Positions 4,998 to 5,039 of a stretch of DNA of 5,039 bases are shown one piece after another. The stretch's first letter is position 1, and every line of letters begins with the position of its first letter. This stretch comes from Phycisphaerales bacterium (GTDB taxonomy: Bacteria; Planctomycetota; Phycisphaerae; Phycisphaerales; SM1A02): positions 1 to 5,039 of the forward strand of contig SLDM01000418.1 in NCBI GenBank assembly GCA_007125255.1, read 5' to 3'. The notes below the pieces were generated by a model. That model did not search any database, was not told the DNA's origin, and worked only from the letters and a program-made list of their open reading frames with translations. The translations under genes were made by a program, and so were the position numbers.

Positions 4998-5039
4998 CGA
5001 CGCCCATGCCGTTACTCCGTCACTGCACCCCCTCACTCA

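Larger units (their letters stand above)
4674..5024. repeat. 14-bp perfect inverted repeat enclosing the repeat nest
   Basis: AGTGACGGAGTAAC at 4674-4687 and its exact reverse complement at 5011-5024 bracket the cassette relic, the direct repeats and the REP-like hairpin. They could be the ends of an older compound insertion, or two opposite copies of the same short dispersed repeat. Confidence 0.5.
4630..5039. other. Gene-free, repeat-rich stretch downstream of the nrfD-like gene
   Basis: No credible coding region is present; the open frames here translate repeats. It contains, in order, a duplicated GAAGTGACGA/GGGGGTTGAG pair, one half of a 14-bp inverted repeat, the inverted GxxExxY cassette relic, two GATCAAG/GCACGGAGGCG repeats, a REP-like hairpin and the other half of the 14-bp inverted repeat. 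No hairpin followed by a T run is visible, so I find no rho-independent terminator for the operon. Confidence 0.75.

Noticed and set aside
4819..5007. Small minus-strand coding region in the repeat nest
   Set aside because: Its translation (VPASAGMMKSR and so on) comes from the REP-like hairpin and other repeats.

Overview
The window holds the divergent control region and most of a respiratory gene cluster centred on a periplasmic nitrate reductase. On the left, reading leftwards, are napD (maturation chaperone) and the 5' part of napA (molybdenum catalytic subunit, cut by the window edge). Reading rightwards are three genes that together look like a quinol-oxidising electron-transfer module: a membrane-anchored tetraheme cytochrome c, a Tat-exported four-cluster iron-sulfur protein of the DsrO/HmcB/PsrB type, and a ten-helix NrfD/PsrC/HmcC/DsrP-type membrane protein. 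No NapB, NapC, NapG or NapH is visible. The inference is that NrfD oxidises menaquinol, the iron-sulfur protein carries the electrons, and the tetraheme cytochrome hands them to NapA.

Layout: 1-710 napA (minus, partial); 707-1042 napD (minus, ATGA overlap with napA); 1043-1231 divergent intergenic region with a perfect 7-bp palindrome; 1232-1900 tetraheme cytochrome (GTG start); 1941-2882 iron-sulfur subunit; 2881-3358 an inverted-repeat-flanked cassette carrying a frameshifted GxxExxY (PD-(D/E)XK-like) gene, wedged exactly between two operon genes; 3367-4629 NrfD-like subunit; 4630-5039 no gene, but a nest of dispersed repeats that includes a second, internally deleted copy of the GxxExxY cassette in the opposite orientation (4724-4872).

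The GC-rich composition, the period-9 'GCGGAG' repeats, the GxxExxY genes embedded in them and the Nap plus NrfD-module gene content suggest an environmental bacterium of the Planctomycetota or a related repeat-rich lineage. This is inference; the window has no taxonomic marker.

The points most worth a second look are the unusual electron-donor module for Nap, the Asn that replaces one cluster-ligand Cys in the iron-sulfur subunit, and the GxxExxY repeat cassette, seen as one nearly full-length copy and one core-deleted, MITE-like copy.
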